From the NCBI GenBank assembly GCA_002914805.1, contig JXTB01000491.1:216258-280257 (forward strand): a stretch of DNA of 64,000 bases. The letters are read 5' to 3'. The notes beneath the pieces were generated by a model, which ran no database searches, had not been told where the DNA came from, and saw nothing but the letters and a program-made list of their open reading frames with translations. The stretch comes from Parasponia andersonii (taxonomy: Eukaryota; Streptophyta; Magnoliopsida; Rosales; Cannabaceae). The translations under genes and the position numbers were made by a program. Positions 51,381-62,675 of the stretch are shown here, in pieces; position 1 is the stretch's first letter, and each line of letters starts with the position of its first letter.

Positions 51381-52660
51381 TGTGGACTGGGGTGACCTAA
51401 CAGCAATGTTTACCATGGATAAGTTTGTGGTCACAGGTCTGAGTACCAGGTGACCTTTGTAAGGGCCAATCTACTCGTATAGAATGCATAGGACCGCACC
51501 CCTTTGTATTGTTACTGTTGGAGCGGTTTCTCACCAGTCGTCCACGTGTCTTGAACTGCTGATGCTGGATTCTCCAACTGTTCACGTGCCCTTGCTATCT
51601 CACAAATCTCTGAACTCCAAGCAGGATCGGAGAGGCGCCCGCTCTCTGAACTCCAAGCAGGATCGGAGAGGCGGGGGTGGCTACCTGCAAAGACTCTCCG
51701 ATGCTTAAGTCAGTGGTTTTTCTTTTTGTTTTGGTAGCAAGGAGAAAAATATATCAGTCCCAATATCTATCTCTTTGTCGTGTTTTCTTCTTTTTTTTTT
51801 TCTGCTCTCAGACTGTCTTTTTCTTTACAAGTGTTTTTTTTTTGTGCGAACCCCTCGCTCTGAATGCACAGCTTCCATATATGTAATCCTCGGATAGTGA
51901 ACAGTGTTTTTCTCTATCTTTGGAAAAGTAAATATATATTCATGAGTACCTTTCACTTCCAGATCTTTTTAAACCATCATGGGCCGAGATTTCTGTGACC
52001 TCTTCTGCGCTACCGCGGCCTGATTTTCGCCGCCTCCTATGGCTTCAATCTGTCAGGAGCGAGATTTGGGCACATCGCCGTTCTGTCAGGACGGCTTGTC
52101 CCTGCGCGCGCACCTACCCAGAAACGCATTAAATGCTCTGTCCGGGTCTGGAGCCGCGGGGCTGTTTTCCATTGCATCCAGTCTGAAGACCCTTGGGGCT
52201 TCTGACCCCTACGACTGTTGAGGTGAGGGTCGCTGTTCCTAGACAGCGGACCCTTGGGGCTTCAGACCCCTACGACTGTTGAGGTGAGGGTCGCTGTTCC
52301 CAGACGGCAGACCCTTGGAGTATGAAGACCCTTGGGGCTTCTGACCCCTACGACTGTTGAGGTGAGGGTCGCTGTTCCTAGACAGCAGACCCTTGGGGCT
52401 TCAGACCGCCAGCTGTCGTGGATTCGAGGTCTGACCGACTGAACCGTTTGGGATCAGTGGTGGATTCTGCCTTAAATTCGGAAGACCCATAGGCCGAAGG
52501 TGAGATCACGTGCGATCCGCGTGACCCCTCTCACGGTTCAAGGTTCAGGAATGGGCCCCACAGTTACTTCTAGCAACATTTGATGGCATTAGGTGACGTG
52601 GTCCTCCCGTGAAAGGTCCATGCTATTGTACAGGTCTAATTGGACCAACGTGTCTGTCAT
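51381..52660. repeat. GC-rich repeat island of unknown origin (possible solo LTR or LTR fragment)
   Basis: Base composition changes sharply at about 51381 from AT-rich to GC-rich and returns to AT-rich after about 52660. The block begins TGTGGACTGG and contains a pyrimidine-rich centre (about 51715-51850). It holds two tandem arrays: a 36-bp unit twice near 51607-51674 and a 61-bp unit at 52188-52412. No reverse transcriptase, integrase or other protein motif is found. No convincing target duplication was seen at either edge. A retrotransposon LTR is the simplest guess, but the sequence does not prove it. Confidence 0.45.
52188..52412. repeat. Tandem array, 61-bp unit (three full copies plus partials)
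   Basis: Full copies at 52188-52248, 52249-52309 and 52327-52387 each start GACCCTTGGGGCTTC and contain CCCCTACGACTGTTGAGG and AGGGTCGCTGTTCC. A 17-bp partial (52310-52326) lies between copies two and three, and another partial starts at 52388. Alternate copies share variants (CTTCTGACC against CTTCAGACC), suggesting duplication of a two-unit block. Confidence 0.92.
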
Positions 52661-53204
52661 GCACTATTAGTGAAAATAACAACATTTCTTCATAGACTAT
52701 TTCGGCAAAATTGACTATAAATCCATTTCCAAAATAATATTTACTATATACGGACGGTGAAAACTAGGTAAGAAGGAAAAGAATGCATAAATTTATTAAA
52801 AATATTTAGGTATGACACCTACATTTTAATCGAATTCCACCTACTTTGTTAAATGCTTTTCTTTTTCATTTTTAGATATGGAGTTTAGTATCTTAAATCA
52901 CATATTGCCAACCAAAACCAAATTAAGTACGTAACGTAGTGATAATTGATTCGTATTCAAAATCAGTGACAACTGACCGACTGCTCTAGTGTTACTGTTA
53001 CCACACACTCGTGCAAGCAGAAGCGTTACTAAATTCTCGGGCCTAATCGTTGAATGAGCTTAGAGGGCTTCATTGTCTTAGCCCATGTTGTTGGTGGGCT
53101 CCGTGTGTCTTTGACCCATACCTAGTCTCACCTATCACAATTTTTCTGTTAATTACCTTTTATGAACTCAATTAATTAATAATCAAACTCATAACAATCT
53201 ACGC
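52661..53204. other. Intergenic DNA, no gene
   Basis: AT-rich. Nothing recognised. Confidence 0.5.
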
Positions 53205-53278
53205 TCCATTGTCGTCTAGTCCGGTTTAAGATACCTGGCTTACACCCAGGCGACCCGGGTTCAGATCCGGACAATGGA
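53205..53278 (+). tRNA. tRNA-Glu-like sequence with a UAC (Val) anticodon, probable pseudogene
   Basis: The 74-base sequence has a perfect 7-bp acceptor stem (TCCATTG with CAATGGA) and a 5-bp anticodon stem (CCTGG with CCAGG). The anticodon loop is CTTACAC, giving anticodon TAC. The body matches plant nuclear tRNA-Glu(UUC) closely (GTCGTCTAG; ATACCTGGCTT; CCCAGGCGACCCGGGTTC). A single T-to-A change would turn the Glu anticodon TTC into TAC. The T arm is damaged: GGTTCAGATCC in place of the usual GGTTCGATTCC, leaving only about three of five stem pairs. The D loop has an extra base. The damaged B box argues for a tRNA pseudogene. Confidence 0.7.
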
Positions 53279-53990
53279 ATTACTTCAGATATCTTATTTT
53301 AAGTTTCAGTTACAAAGACTAGTACAATATTTTCTCATTCACTTATTATATAAATTAGATATTGATATTTTTAGTTGGTTTCAATTGATATACATGGACG
53401 AATGACAATGCGTCATCTTTTGTTCATTATATTATGATTCATTAATGCATTATTAACATATCTGGGTCAGCTCAAAAATACATTATACTCGACCCTTAAA
53501 ATTGATAAATTATTTAGAAACCTGTAACGTTACGACTACAAGTTTTATTAAACAAGCCATGTTTGCCACTTTTTCCTCGTGCAAAACTGTTAATATAATC
53601 AATTGATCTGAATTCTGAAAGCATATACTTTTTATAAAAAATAAACTATTAATTAATATTAGTTCATATCCCTTTCATAAGACGGCTCATATAACATGGC
53701 GTGCATGACATATCATGACCTTGCATTCCAAAATTAATAATGGCCAAATTGCATTTTGACTCCACCCCAAGACCAAGGAGATAATTGGCATTAAGAAAAA
53801 ATAATAATTAACTGAAGAAGATCATATATTTTTCCTAATTATTTTTTTCCCTTTTATTATAGATTAGTAATTGATCAAAACAAAACAAAACAAAGTACAT
53901 CAACTTCATCTGCACAGTGACATAATTTTTTTCCCCCTCCCCCTTAAACAAATAAGGGTATGAATTTTGAGATGGGAAAACATCTAAAAT

Positions 53991-55713
53991 CTAAGCTGTG
54001 ACTGAGGTCTCCACAGCAACCTTGCCAGGGTAACCCACTTCAGCTGATTTCCTGTCAACTTCCCAAAGCTCTGGCAGTGCTTCCCTTATGTTGTGGATAC
54101 TCTCTAATGCATAATCTGCTCCTTTAACCCTTTGTGAAGTGCCAACCTGTGGATTTTCATTTAAGAACAAATTTCATATAAGTGAATGAGAATATGGTAT
54201 TAGTCTTTGAATTGGCATAAAGAGAATATCCCATTTCCCACTTGGTGATCTTGTTGTCAGTTTTCAATATTCAATGACTTGGAAAATTTTGTGGTCTAGT
54301 ATTCAGGTTCAAAGGCTTACCAGCACAGTGTGAAGGCCTACTCGCTTTCCAGCTTGGATGTTTCGGACACTATCATCGAAAAACATCTGATAGAGAAACG
54401 CAAATTAGAACCACAAATACAGATGAAGACAGTTTATGACAAAGCCAAGCTCAAGCAACAACTTGATGTTGAAATCTCGAGAGAAGTTAAAAGTTTTAAA
54501 TGTCCATCATCTTACTGTTCTCTGAGGATTGAGATTGGCAATCTTGAGAGCCCGTTCGATGGCGGATTCCGAAGGTTTGCACACAATTGGTGTCTTTGGT
54601 AAACCCGAATTCGGATTTGGTTGATCAAAATGATTAATGATGTCAAAAATAACAGAGCGAGTACTAGTTATGGTGTTATTAACATCAGCAGTGTTGTCTA
54701 ATCGCACAAACTCAATATCATCTTCATCATCAGAAACAGTGTTCTTATGAATGGGATTCAGGGTCTCAAAGCAGATAATTCCTTCGAAACATCCTTCTAG
54801 TCCAAGCCTGCTCAAAGCTTTAGCTGCATGGACCTTGTCCGCGTTTGTGAAAATCTGGTTTTCGCATACAACACAAAAAGGAATCTCATGAGAAGACAGT
54901 TTAACAAACTGTGGTCACTAGTTTCTTTTGTTTTCAGTGATAAATATCAATATGTACTTACAATTTTGCGGTAAGGCAGGCTGAGCAAGAGGTGCCTCAA
55001 AACGGGGTCAGGTTTAAGGTTCTCATAAGGTAGTCTCCCATGAACAAAACTATTACATATGAACACGAAAGGTAAATATTCATAGAACAAGGATGGAACA
55101 GCAATAAGGAAAAATAATTAAATAAATAAACGAATAGAACAGTGTTTCTACCTGTGATATTCATCGTAGTCAAAGTCATACCCAACAGCCTACACAAGGA
55201 AGACAAAACAACATATTTTTTTCAATCCATTTGCTACCTACTTTCCAACGAATATAAAGGAAGAGAGGAGAAATTTAGGCATACCCTTAAACCAGCCATT
55301 GTGGTGCCATAGTTCTTGTATAGTAGGTTACCCAATTGAGCTATTTTGCTCCCATCTATGCCGAGCTTTTCAACCATATAGTCTGCAAAAGAAAAATCAC
55401 CATATCTGTTAATATTAGGAACAGAGAAACTGGTAATGTAAATACAAGAGAACGGGGCATTAACCATGAAATTGTATTACCTTCTATATTCTTGCGGCAT
55501 TCTGTGGCAAGGCCAGAGCTAAGGGGGTAAAGGGTATCATCTAGATCTGCAAAATGTCAAAAAAAACTTGGTAACCATCATAATATAATTCCCTAAGGTA
55601 ATCTAAATCGGCACCTAGAAAATGTTCGAAATTCGAAAGAGTTAAGGCTTACCGAACAGAAGGCAATCAAATTTTGGCCTTTGAACCTGAAGGTAGCGGT
55701 CCTCAAATTCCAT
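53991..55713 (-). CDS. HAD-superfamily hydrolase, pyrimidine 5'-nucleotidase/SDT1-like
   Basis: A cytosolic-type phosphatase of the haloacid dehalogenase superfamily, related to yeast Sdt1/Phm8 nucleotidases. The substrate in plants is not settled. Eight exons: 55713-55653, 55546-55481, 55382-55285, 55189-55152, 55049-54962, 54854-54516, 54386-54321, 54146-53991, giving 303 aa. HAD motif I is DLDDTLYPL (Asp nucleophile at about residue 21, exon 1/2 junction). Motif II is IFTNADK. The motif III Lys is in IVCKPSESAIERAL. Motif IV is MFFDDSVRNI. The acidic insert SDDEDDIEF between motifs II and III is usual in plant homologues. No signal or transit peptide is visible. A 5'UTR intron is likely, with a CTG/GTAAGC donor at 56572/56571. 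Confidence 0.94.
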
Positions 55714-58700
55714 TTTTTATCAGGAAGGAAGGAAAAAAAACCTTCAGAAACAATGAAACGTGTGAGTACAGAAGACTCTTACGATAAATTTAAGGTCCTT
55801 AACCAATTTAAGTTGTATATATACACATATTCATTTTGATACTCAATCTATATGTCTACAGAAGGTGTAGGTACCATTGAATCAGATAACCACTAAAACA
55901 GAAAAAGGGTCTATAATGATGGACAATCTGAGGTCGATTCTTTACTAAGTTTCTGAATGGACAATCCACAACCTCTAGTATAGTTTGAAGGTGGTCCATT
56001 AATTTTTTGAGGTTGAAAACTTAGACAAATGACGAAAGTCCCATGGGATTAACATTATTTGTTATCCACAGACCACATATGAACTCCTAAGACATAAACA
56101 AATGCATAAATCTCCAACAAAAGCTGATTTTTATTTTTATTTATTTTTTTCCAAGTGAAGAAAAGCTAAATTAAACAAAGTTCACGTGATCCATCATGGT
56201 AAATCATCACTTTAGGAAACAAATACAAGTCATTGAATTTGCCAACTTAAACTAAAAAAAGAAGAGAGCCCATTAGATTATAATAAACAAAGTAAAACCA
56301 TGTAAAATGAATGGGTCTTTCTCAAAAGTATTCAATAGTATAAAGCTTTTAGCAAAGAAAAAAAAAATGTATATACATATATATGCTTTGTGCAAAGTAA
56401 GAAGTTGATTTTGATTAAATTTTTTATCAGCAAGAAGCAGAACCCATATTCCATCTTTGGCATGAAAACTAATAAGGGTATTTGCATAATCAAGGAATAA
56501 AAGGAGGCCAGAGAGCAAAATGTGATGAAAAAGAAAAATGCAAAACCATTGAATCAGAGAGATGGGCTTACCAGATTCAAATGGCCAAAAAGAATGACTC
56601 CAAAGAGAGTCAAAGAAAGGAATAGAAAGTTTCTTCCTTGAAAGTAAAGAAGTTTGAAGAGAGAAAATTGTAAGGAGGAATATTGAAGAATGGTGGAAGT
56701 GGGAGGAGGAATAACAGAGCCATATTGGGTTTAAATAGGCAAAGCCGTTTGCTTCATCTCCTTTGAGTTTCTATTTTTTTATTTGAAAAAAAAATTGATT
56801 TTTATTTGGCCATTAAAATAATTATCTATTTATGTTAATCACGTTTGGTTTTTTCTGAGAAAAGTAACTCACAATTCATTGAATAGTTAAACCGAGCAAT
56901 GGTTGTACTTTCTGGACTGCCACATGTCCAGAAATTTCCTAAATTGCACTCCAGTTTAGCCCAACCGTTGGGTTTTGCTGCCTCCATTGTCTGCATTTGA
57001 CCACCTAATAATATAGTTTTTTTTTTTTTTCTTTTAAAGAAATTGTGTTCCAATTTGCTCTCTTGCAATAAAATAGTTATTTAAGTCCCTCGTTTTTCTT
57101 AATGACTTTAAAGTTACAAATATAAAACGCCAGTTTCTACGGAGATAAATGATTAGCAATTAATTAATAGCTAATTAGTTCTTTGACATTTATATTTTCT
57201 CCTGAATTCACACTTAAGCCTATTTTTCGGAGTAAATGGATGCTTGTTGCTAATTAATCTAAAATAAAGGACTATGACACTTATATGTGATTGGGATTAG
57301 TCACGACAGACACGATTATTCGTAAATTGCAACTATCCTAACAACAGCGATGGGCATTTTGGTCATTTACTTAGATATTTTGTGCTAGTTAGTTTTTGGT
57401 TACAGATCCATTCATCCACATAATTCTGGATCTCTCTCTAACATGAAGCCTACCATTTATCAGGTCATATTTCTAGAGAAACAAAAATCAGCACTTGGAA
57501 TTGGTCTTATTCAGACACATCTTTTTGTGTTCGGCTGATATTACTAGACAATGGGCGAGTGACACAAGTAAAGATTGAATCTAATCAATGAACAAATCAA
57601 TATAAGCACCAAATTATGCCTAAATATCTTTTCCTTAACCCCCCAAAAAAAAAAGAAACAAGACTTCTCTGGTCAATAAGAGAACCAAATATTTAATGTG
57701 TCAAAACTATCATGGAGGACTTTTACTGCTGACTTTAACAGGGTTTGGTTTGTGTTAATTATTTATTACTTTATTTTATTGTTAAAAAAATGTTGATTAG
57801 CTTTCATTATTGTTCTCAATGATTTGAGAAGCGTTTTCCATGTTCCCTTCAACTTCTCAAAGCCTAATTAACTTGAAAAGAACGCCACCATTCACCATTA
57901 TATGTGTTACACGCAGATCTAGAGTCTGGGGCAGTTCTGCCAGCAGTACATATAATAATTATTTAAGTATCTGGTGGTGCCTTTGTGATGCAATTAATGA
58001 GTTGCCAAAAAGCATGAAATTCCTTTTTCTATGGCTAAGAAAAGAATACGTCTCTTAAGTGTGTTGTACACTTGTACTGATTATCCAGATCAGCTCCCGA
58101 GTTCAAATCCTCCATAATTGAGAGGTATCTAATCTTTCTTGTTCATATCCTTATATCTATAAGTTGTACAAACCAATATTAAATCCATTTTGGAGGTATT
58201 AGAATTTGGAAACATAAAGCTAAGATTAGATATGTGGACATATATGTAATTTTATATGGAATATGTAGACATAATTTTGATATCATATCAGGTTTATAAT
58301 CCTGAATGTGGTACGTAGTACAATACAAATGGTACTAAAAATCAAAGTAGTTCCGAGTTCGAATTAATAGTTAAAAAATCAATGGTGACGATCACCGCAA
58401 ATTATATTTTATACCTTACACAATAATCATGAGTTTGGTTTTCACACTGTTCTTGCAATTTCTTACTATCGACATAGAAATAAAAACCACATTATAGTAT
58501 AAATATATGTATATGTAATGCATGACAATAATCAAAGACCTAGCTAAAGTTGGGGTGGTTTTTACTTTGAATAATATAATGTAACATTTGGAATATAATA
58601 AACCGACTATATAATTGAAGTTTGTGCCGCCACTAATTTAAGTGAAAGCGACCAACCTAACATTGGCGGACCATGACTCAACACCTTGCTTTGTTTAATG

Positions 58701-61700
58701 CAGTGTGACAAAATGATTGGAGGGCAGAGATCACAAAACAAGAGGCTTAATGGAAAATAATAATAATAATAATAATAGTCACAAAAGAAAAAGAAAGGGC
58801 ATAACCAAAAAAATTAAAAATAAAATAACAATGAAATTAAAAATGAAAATTGGGTTTGGGAGATCATTTTTTTAACATTCTTTCCCATTCACCATTTCCT
58901 TAAAAAATAAGGTTTGATAGTTACCTAATTGAAAAAGAAAACACACGGCAGTGGTGGTGGATTGCTTCAGCTGGGGCTTTTGAAAGGACCACTTCTGACT
59001 CTTTCCCTCAATTATTTCGATTACCTGGGCTGGCCACGACTAAGACCCTTTTCTTGTTCTTATTCCTGCTATTTTAGTATATAGTCGTTTTACTGTGATT
59101 GTCGTTTGGGGGTGTGTTTTGGCCTGCGGTAGGTGAAGTTGTTATGAGAGAAAGCTACAGCAACGGAGAGTTGTAAGTATCAAAGATCTGGCAAAATTAA
59201 TTATAGTTATTATTCTTAATGCACAAAAGGTAATTGGGGTTTCACACTTTTTTGAGTTTTGACCTTAGCATAGTGTTGTTCTCTACTTTGGTGACGTTAG
59301 TATAAATTAATTCTGACTTGTTGAGAGACATTATGACCCCTTTGTCTATTGGTTATTAATGCATATATTACCGGTTGAAACCAATATGGCTAGTTTTAGC
59401 GTCTACTCAATTATCTCTGACTAGATTTTTAATACTGATTCTAGTAGAAAAGTTGGTTCAGATACATAATTAATCAGCTAGTTTTATCTCAATGTGTGCT
59501 TCATGAATGATGAGACTCGTATAATTACAAGATTTTCATTGGATCCAATTTGTTCAAAGTGTTTGGTTTCTGAGTAAGCTTTTGTTGTCTCATTTTATGT
59601 CTACATTGGATGGAAACAAACAGGTCATAACCCAATAGCGTTGTGCCAGCACCCATATGAGAACATAATCTTAATTAGACCCTTTTACCAAACAAAGCCA
59701 TAGTTTTCTACACTTCGAAGAATTGTCAATTTTAGTGTCACAATTTTTTTTTAATTGCTCTGACAAGAGTGAAGATATTTCAATGCAAACTCAAAAGGGG
59801 AAAAAGGACTTCAACACGTGATTTTTCACTTACCTGAGCTTATAATATCAAAGTCCAGCTAGTTGTAGTGTTGTGTAGAGGGGATTGGTCCTTTCAAAAT
59901 ATGATGCAGATTTGTACATTTATGTACTTGATGGAGTATTGTTAGTTTAGTACACAAAGTGTATCACGTTTAGATTTTTTTAAACTAAAATACTAAATCT
60001 TTTTCTTGATTAAGTAAATAATTATTATATAATAAAGAAATAAAACTATTAGAATATGACAAGTAACAATTATTTATTCCACCAATTGTGGTTTAGAGAA
60101 AGCACACCCAACTTTGAAGCTGGGTTAATGGGAGTCGTTTGAGCATTATAATTGTTGGGACAACTGGTGGCATGATCCTGTGCACGCGGCAACTTTTAGA
60201 ATTTGATTCAAGATAATCTGACCAATCCAAACCATTCATTTACAGAGTACCTCCATTATTATTTCCTATATGATCACTCCACCCCCCCCCCCCCCTTCTC
60301 CTAGGGGAGATGGATTTTTCTTTTAAAAACATCTGAGAAAAAAAAAAAGAGTAAAAACAGTTTGAAAAGTAATGAAAGGCAGCCAAAAACCCCAGAAAAG
60401 GGCTGCTGGTGAATCATTTATCTTTTGTTTGAGTATGGAGATTTTTATCAGAATCCCCAGTGGTGTTCTCAAAAGGGGACTTACTATGTTGTGGATACCC
60501 AAGCCACACCTTTAATGGTAGTGGGGAATAATATAGAGGTGACTTTTATGTGGCAGAGAACATAATTGGTAGTACTCGTTTAATAACGTGACATCAAATG
60601 AGAATCAAATTGAACGCAAATTCATCTAAGATTGATGGGAAAGCTGCCACTTCCTTAATATTCACTATTAGCCTATTTTATTTGTTTTTACAGAATCCCC
60701 ACAATTGATATCGATCAAAAGCAAGTGTTTCTTTATTTGTTTGTTCACTGTGCTTTCCAGACAGGCACTATCCTCCATTACTAATGTAAACCTAATGATA
60801 TGCAGTCCCATATATGACATAAGGTACTAGTCAGGCCAGAGTTCAATCCAGCTTAGTTGAATGGTCACAATACTAGATTCTGTCGTTTTCTCATGAGCAG
60901 AACCATAGGATTAAAACTTCGAGATTTTAAATATGGATATTAACATATTGGCAATCTAACTATCTAGACACATAAATATGTATTAAAATGTATTATGTAT
61001 ATATTTCTTGTCGTTTTCCATTTCTAATCATCCTAAGTTTTATTTTCTGCTATTATTGATAATGATGTATGGGATCCAATCCATAACAATAACTATCCAC
61101 AGGAAAAAGTTGGTAAGCACTTCTGTACTACAGAATTTCAACACAGAAAATTACGTCTAAGGTTAGGACTTGGGACTCTTCCAAATATCGAGTTTTGGTT
61201 TTAGTTATTCAAAGTAGGAGAGCAAAAGAGCTTTCATCTTTTGAAAGCCATATTGGTTAATGTTATGATCAGCCATACACTTGTTTTAGTCATAAAGGTC
61301 CAATGTAAAGGTAAACGGCTGCATAGGATAGTTTGATTTAAGCTACCAAAATATCAAAATCACATACATGTAAAGTGTATGCAAAGTGACAAAATGCCAC
61401 CCACATCACATGCCTTTCAGCCACTCCTATTACAATGACAAGAAAGCAACTAAGTCCAAAATTCAGAATCATCATGGATTTAGTCAGAAAGATGCTTGTT
61501 AAAAACTCTAGCATTGAGTTCAAATAAGAGGAAAAATAATGACTTGTTAATACCGACCTTAGTGGTAAATTAAACCTTTTTCTTTATCAGTCTAAGAGAA
61601 AAAAAAAAAACAAAAAATGTATGAATATTATGGTATGGAGTAGATAGATACCTAAGGCAATGTGTAGACAAAAGTATACAACAGTTTCGTCGTGGATTTG

Positions 61701-62274
61701 ATATCTTCCACTATCACAAAACAACTAAACACAAAACCATCAAAGGCTTCAGTTCTTGGAGTATATAGGTATATACAAACAACTTATTCTCTTTCTTGAG
61801 TTTTTCACAATGCAAAAGCTCACTTGGGAATCAATATACCTCTTTTTATCTCAATGCAGCAGAGCATTTAGTTTAGGGGGTTATACATTACTACTTGCCA
61901 TCTGCATCCCCATCTTTTGTGATCTATTTAGTTTCCTTATCTCCATTGGACCTTGCTTAAATTATAGCTGAACTAGTCTTTACCACTTTGAGGAAATGAA
62001 AAGCTGAAGCCCATCATAGTCATTTTGTCCAGTATAGAAGAGGGTTTGAGAAAATTAGGTGGATAACTAATTATTTAAATTAGTTTAACTAGATTTCTAT
62101 ATTTAAAAGTTGTAGCTAAATATCCATTTTTTTTAAAGCTTTAGTTATGGAATATATTATATTTCCATTTTCATCATTAAGTGAGTTGGACATTTAGTTA
62201 TAAATTTTTGAGTTAAGTAATATACTAAGTTTTGGGCCAAAAAGGTCCAGAAATTAATGGAAAAAAAATGAAAA
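55714..62274. other. Long AT-rich intergenic region
   Basis: The 5' leader and promoter of the HAD gene extend to about 56740. No other gene is recognised. The open frames at 56273-56518, 56835-57068, 57840-58058, 61338-61523 and 61756-61971 have no motifs. Simple repeats: (AAT)n at about 58757-58777 and a run of 14 C at 60282-60295. I looked for common conserved plant microRNA sequences and saw none, but a folding search was not possible. Confidence 0.5.
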
Positions 62275-62675
62275 AATACTCGTTTTTAAAATCATATTTC
62301 TATAAATACTAGTTTTTGGAGAAAAGTAGACTATCACTGTTTTATAGATGAAATGTATACCACGATATATATTTAATGTATGAAATATATATCGTGATCT
62401 ACATTATATTAATAAAAATTAGACTAAAAATTGATACATATTTTAAAATATATACCGTAGATACAATGAAAAGTGTAAACTGTGATAATCATTTATATTG
62501 TAAATGTATACCCGTCATATTTTATACATGATATATGTACCTCATAAATAAATTTTACATTGTAAATATAGACCACTCATATTTGAATGCGAAATATGGA
62601 CCATAAAAATGAGTATTTTTGGAAGAAAAATTAAAAATACGTATTTATGAAAATAAGTTTTAAAAACTGGTATTC
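62275..62675. mobile_element. MITE-like element with inverted terminal arms
   Basis: The left arm (about 62275-62320, AATACTCGTTTTTAAAAT then ATAAATAC) matches the complement of the right arm (about 62630-62675, AATACCAGTTTTTAAAAC then ATAAATAC) at roughly 80-85%. The interior is AT-rich and non-coding and has repeated words such as TATACCAC, ATATATATCG and TGAAATAT. TTGGGCCAA at 62232-62240 and its inverted near-match at 62699-62707 hint that the arms may extend further. No clear target duplication was seen. Confidence 0.5.

Noticed and set aside
52039..52221. 60-residue open frame in the GC-rich island
   Set aside because: It runs into the 61-bp tandem array and has no motif. GC-rich sequence has fewer chance stops.
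51381..52663. Calling the GC-rich island a solo LTR outright
   Set aside because: A TG start is present, but none of the CA ends tried (52659, 52663, 52681) gave a matching 5-bp duplication with the left flank.
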